A stretch of DNA of 64,000 bases from Monarcha castaneiventris obscurior (Eukaryota; Chordata; Aves; Passeriformes; Monarchidae). A program made the position numbers and the translations under genes. The stretch's first letter is position 1; the number at the start of each line of letters is the position of its first letter. The stretch is taken from assembly GCA_026261815.1 (NCBI GenBank), contig JAMPIT010000434.1, positions 17,047,001 through 17,111,000 on the forward strand, given 5' to 3'. The notes beneath the pieces are model-generated. The model had not been told where the DNA came from. It was given only the letters and a program-made list of their open reading frames with translations, and did not search any database. Below, piece by piece: positions 60,831 to 64,000 of this stretch.

Positions 60831-63800
60831 CTCATTTGAAATTCAGAGAAAGTCGGATAAATCTAATGTTTCTGAACAATGCTATGAATTATTACAAGCT
60901 ATCAGTGAAGCAACTCAATACCTTAAATACCTTGTGAAGTCCTTAGCTGTCAGTCACAAGAAATTGTGCCACCTACTGAATTATCACCAGTATCTCCTGA
61001 AGCTGTTCAATGTTTTTGGAAACTTCCCAATCCTGCCCATCAACGTGGCCCTTATCAGCTCCTCCTGAGACTGGAGGTGCAGAGTCAGCAGTGACAGAGC
61101 ATGAACCCAGCAGTTCTGGCAAGTTCCTGACAGCCTGGCAAGCTTTTTGTGTAATCTGAAGCCCAAGAACAAAATGCACATGATGAAAATCTTCTCTGCT
61201 TATCAGACTTAGCTTTTGGATTGAGTATCAGTGCTCGGAGTGGTAATGAACAGAGTGCAGAGAGCCAGGGAAGCTCTGACATTCACATTCACAGCTGACT
61301 CATGCTCAGCAGGAATAGCTGATTTGATAAGCTGCTCCTCTCGCTACATGGAGCAACAGCAGGGCAGCTGTAATGTGCATGAGGAAGGTTAACACACTGC
61401 ACCTGGCTGTTTAAAGGTCCAAATCCACCTAGATATGGACTGAGAGTAACATACCTGGGAGCACATGAATTGTAGGAGGGGAGCAGTATTATGGCCAAAT
61501 AGTTAAATGAGTTTTCTCCTTCCACGTGTATCAAATAGATGGAAACTATGCTGGCATTTTATTCAAGACTTGAGGAAATTATCTGTAAGGCCAAAACTGC
61601 AAAGGGCTGCCAAAATTCCCATTTCACTGCTCAGCTATTACAACAGGTCTTCACTTTGGTTCAAACTGCTGGTGTAGAGTGTTAACAAGGATTAACAGAT
61701 GCCACCTGAGATAAATTAAGTCTGACCATCAGACAAGTACCTACGAGCTCTGTTCTGCATCAGATGCTAACAATTTGTCCAATGCTTTATCCTTGTTAGA
61801 ATTTGAGTTGCACAATGTTTATTTCATGTGAATTTTTACTCATAAGTAATATTTTTCATTTTAAAAATATGGAATGAATACTATACAGAGCATATTTTCT
61901 CAGCTGTTGAAATTTCCATCTGCTTTCTACTGCAATGCAAAATGGAAAACATAGTTTTATTTTTACAGAAATGGCAAAAAAAAGTTTGGGATTAATATTA
62001 AATATTTTTTCCCTGGGACTAATATTCTGCTTAATATTCAGTGGTTAAATACATTACAAAATTTAAGCTTTGTGAGCACTACCACAGAGGTCACTCATCT
62101 ATAATTATACTCTCAAAGCCAGACAGAGACTGAGGAGATACACTGAGATCATTTCCATCATCAAAATGGATTCTGGTGATTAGGAATGTATGCCTTTGTT
62201 ACGAAGTAAGGCCAAGGCCAGTTCTGTTTCTGTACGTAGAGCAACCTTGTTATTAGGATAAAACCAAACAACAAAACCTTCCATTTTCTCTGCACTTTCT
62301 GTAACAACTATTTTAGTTTGGAAATAGTTAAAGTAGCACTGAAAACTAACAGGGAAAGCTGCTAGAAGGACTTAGAAGAAAAAATTCAAAAACAGTGACT
62401 GTATCAGACAGCTGATAACAATCACAGTGACTGTGACCGAGCACCAGATGCCAAAACTGTTCCAGCAGAAAATTCACAACATGAAACATGACTTAGAAGA
62501 TTCGTAACAAGAAACATTAACAGAAGTGCTGGGTAGTGCTCAGGAATTAAATTTACATTTTGCATCAAACACAAAGACTTGCTTTGTGTGTATTGTAGGA
62601 TAAAATAATCCAAAGTTATTCTTCAAAATTTAAAGAACTAATTCAAAGTGCAAACTAATCTAAGAACAGAGTTAAAGTTCATGTCTGACAAAGTGCAGTA
62701 CTGAGCAATTTCTATAGTTAGAAAAAAACATTCCTGGTATGAAGATACTGCGTGGTGTGAGTTAAGGGTAAATTTCCCAGCTGCAATCACAGCCCTCTGT
62801 TTAAAAGGGAGATTCCAACTAGCTGGGTGCCATGACTTTTTTATCATAGATTTCCAAGTTCCTGCCCTACAAAGAATACCTGGGTTATCTCTGCTTTTTG
62901 TTTTCACTACATAAACAAATATTTAATAGTTACACTGTCAGAACAGTGAGTTGTGCCAGGCTCCAAGGTCCCATTACCACAGGTAAAATGCTGCATTTGC
63001 TGTCCTTTAAAGCTTCACCCAGAAAATAGGGTTTCTCCTGTCTCAGACAGAAGAGTTGATCCTCCACACACAAGCACAGAGGAAGCAGGAACTTGTAGCT
63101 CAAGATGGGGAACTACAGGAGGCATAACAAGCCATTGGTGAAAAAGGAGCTTGGCTTTAACCATGAAACCACAGCCCAGGTCAGCAGGGGCTGAGAAACC
63201 GGAGGCTCGATTATGCCCAAACTAATGCACAGAAATCACAGTGATTATTTTCTGCAGGAAGGCATTGACTGGCCCAGGAGATGAGAGATGAACATAGCTC
63301 CCAGTCACTGAGACAGGCAAGAAACTGGGAGTGGCTGGTAAGGTAAGGCTGGCCCATACTATGGAGGAAGGGGAAGCCTTTCATGGCCAGAAATATCACT
63401 CCAAGGTATGTCTGTTTTTCTCTGTTAAGTGTGAGTCCTTGCATGCTACAGAGCTGAGCTGCAGGAGCAGGACACTGTCCCAGGACACAGCAGTGCCAGG
63501 CCCACACCACCCTGCAGGAACACACTTTCTCAATGGGCACTGTCACAAAACACTGGGAAAAACTCCATGACACTTCCTACCCTCAGCCCCAACTTGACAT
63601 GTAACAGTGACACTACCCAGAAGGCACAAATGTCAACAGCTCTCATAGCCTGGTTGGCACAACATTTAGGTAATAGATTAATGACTCTATGGTACATCCT
63701 TTTATAAATCACACTGCCCATCTCAAATTCCAGCACCTACCACCACCAGCAGTGTTTGCTAATACAGCTGGAAAGGGCTCCTGCACGTTTGTACACTTCT

Positions 63801-64000
63801 CATTCAGCGAGCCTCAGCTACCCATCCAAACCACAACAACTGAAACATCATATTGAAGGCTTTCCAGTGAGCATTATTGCTGCCACTTTCCTGGAAACTA
63901 TATCCCTGGCTCAGCAGGGCAGTTCTTCTTTCTTTGGGCCTACTTCGTCCTTGATTTAAGACTTTCCATTCTTGGTTGTCTCCAGCTGTCACCTCCCTTG

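Overview
The window is vertebrate nuclear DNA, most probably avian. It has small exons with GT-AG introns, CpG-island promoters, CR1 LINE fragments (9.3 kb and 57.5 kb) and endogenous-retrovirus LTRs of types common in songbird and other neoavian genomes (32.6-33.2 kb, 44.9-45.3 kb, possibly 60.6 kb). Bacterial features (operons, CRISPR arrays, insertion sequences) are absent. Comparisons with human proteins were made from memory, without a database search.

The right half (about 31.3-64 kb) is the 3' two thirds of DAPK2 (death-associated protein kinase 2) on the minus strand. Ten exons with matching phases were located: seven for the kinase domain (54977 down to 40826), then three for the usual tail. 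The tail exons encode the calmodulin-binding autoregulatory segment (35978-35889 and 35716-35636) and the C-terminus (35108-35034). The first coding exon, which should end in the glycine-rich loop, was not found and probably lies beyond 64000.

The most interesting feature is a large open exon at 39923-39288, between the last kinase exon and the calmodulin-binding exons. It joins the kinase domain in phase 0 and encodes 211 residues that look like the C-terminal half of DAPK3/ZIPK (the EYTIK..HSS segment followed by a long coiled coil). The locus can therefore specify two kinases that share one catalytic domain: a short calmodulin-regulated form and a longer coiled-coil form without the calmodulin switch.

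The left half (1-31.3 kb) has no recognisable protein-coding exon. It holds two CpG islands, each with a good minus-strand splice donor. The island at 12.35-12.9 kb carries a perfect TCTCGCGAGA palindrome and GC boxes. By synteny (HERC1 lies next to the DAPK2 3' end, same strand, in human) it is the best candidate for the HERC1 promoter and non-coding exon 1. The island at 30.9-31.3 kb starts directly after a strong minus-strand poly(A) signal that may end the DAPK2 transcript. The rest is AT-rich intergenic or intronic sequence with simple repeats and a small tandem duplication.
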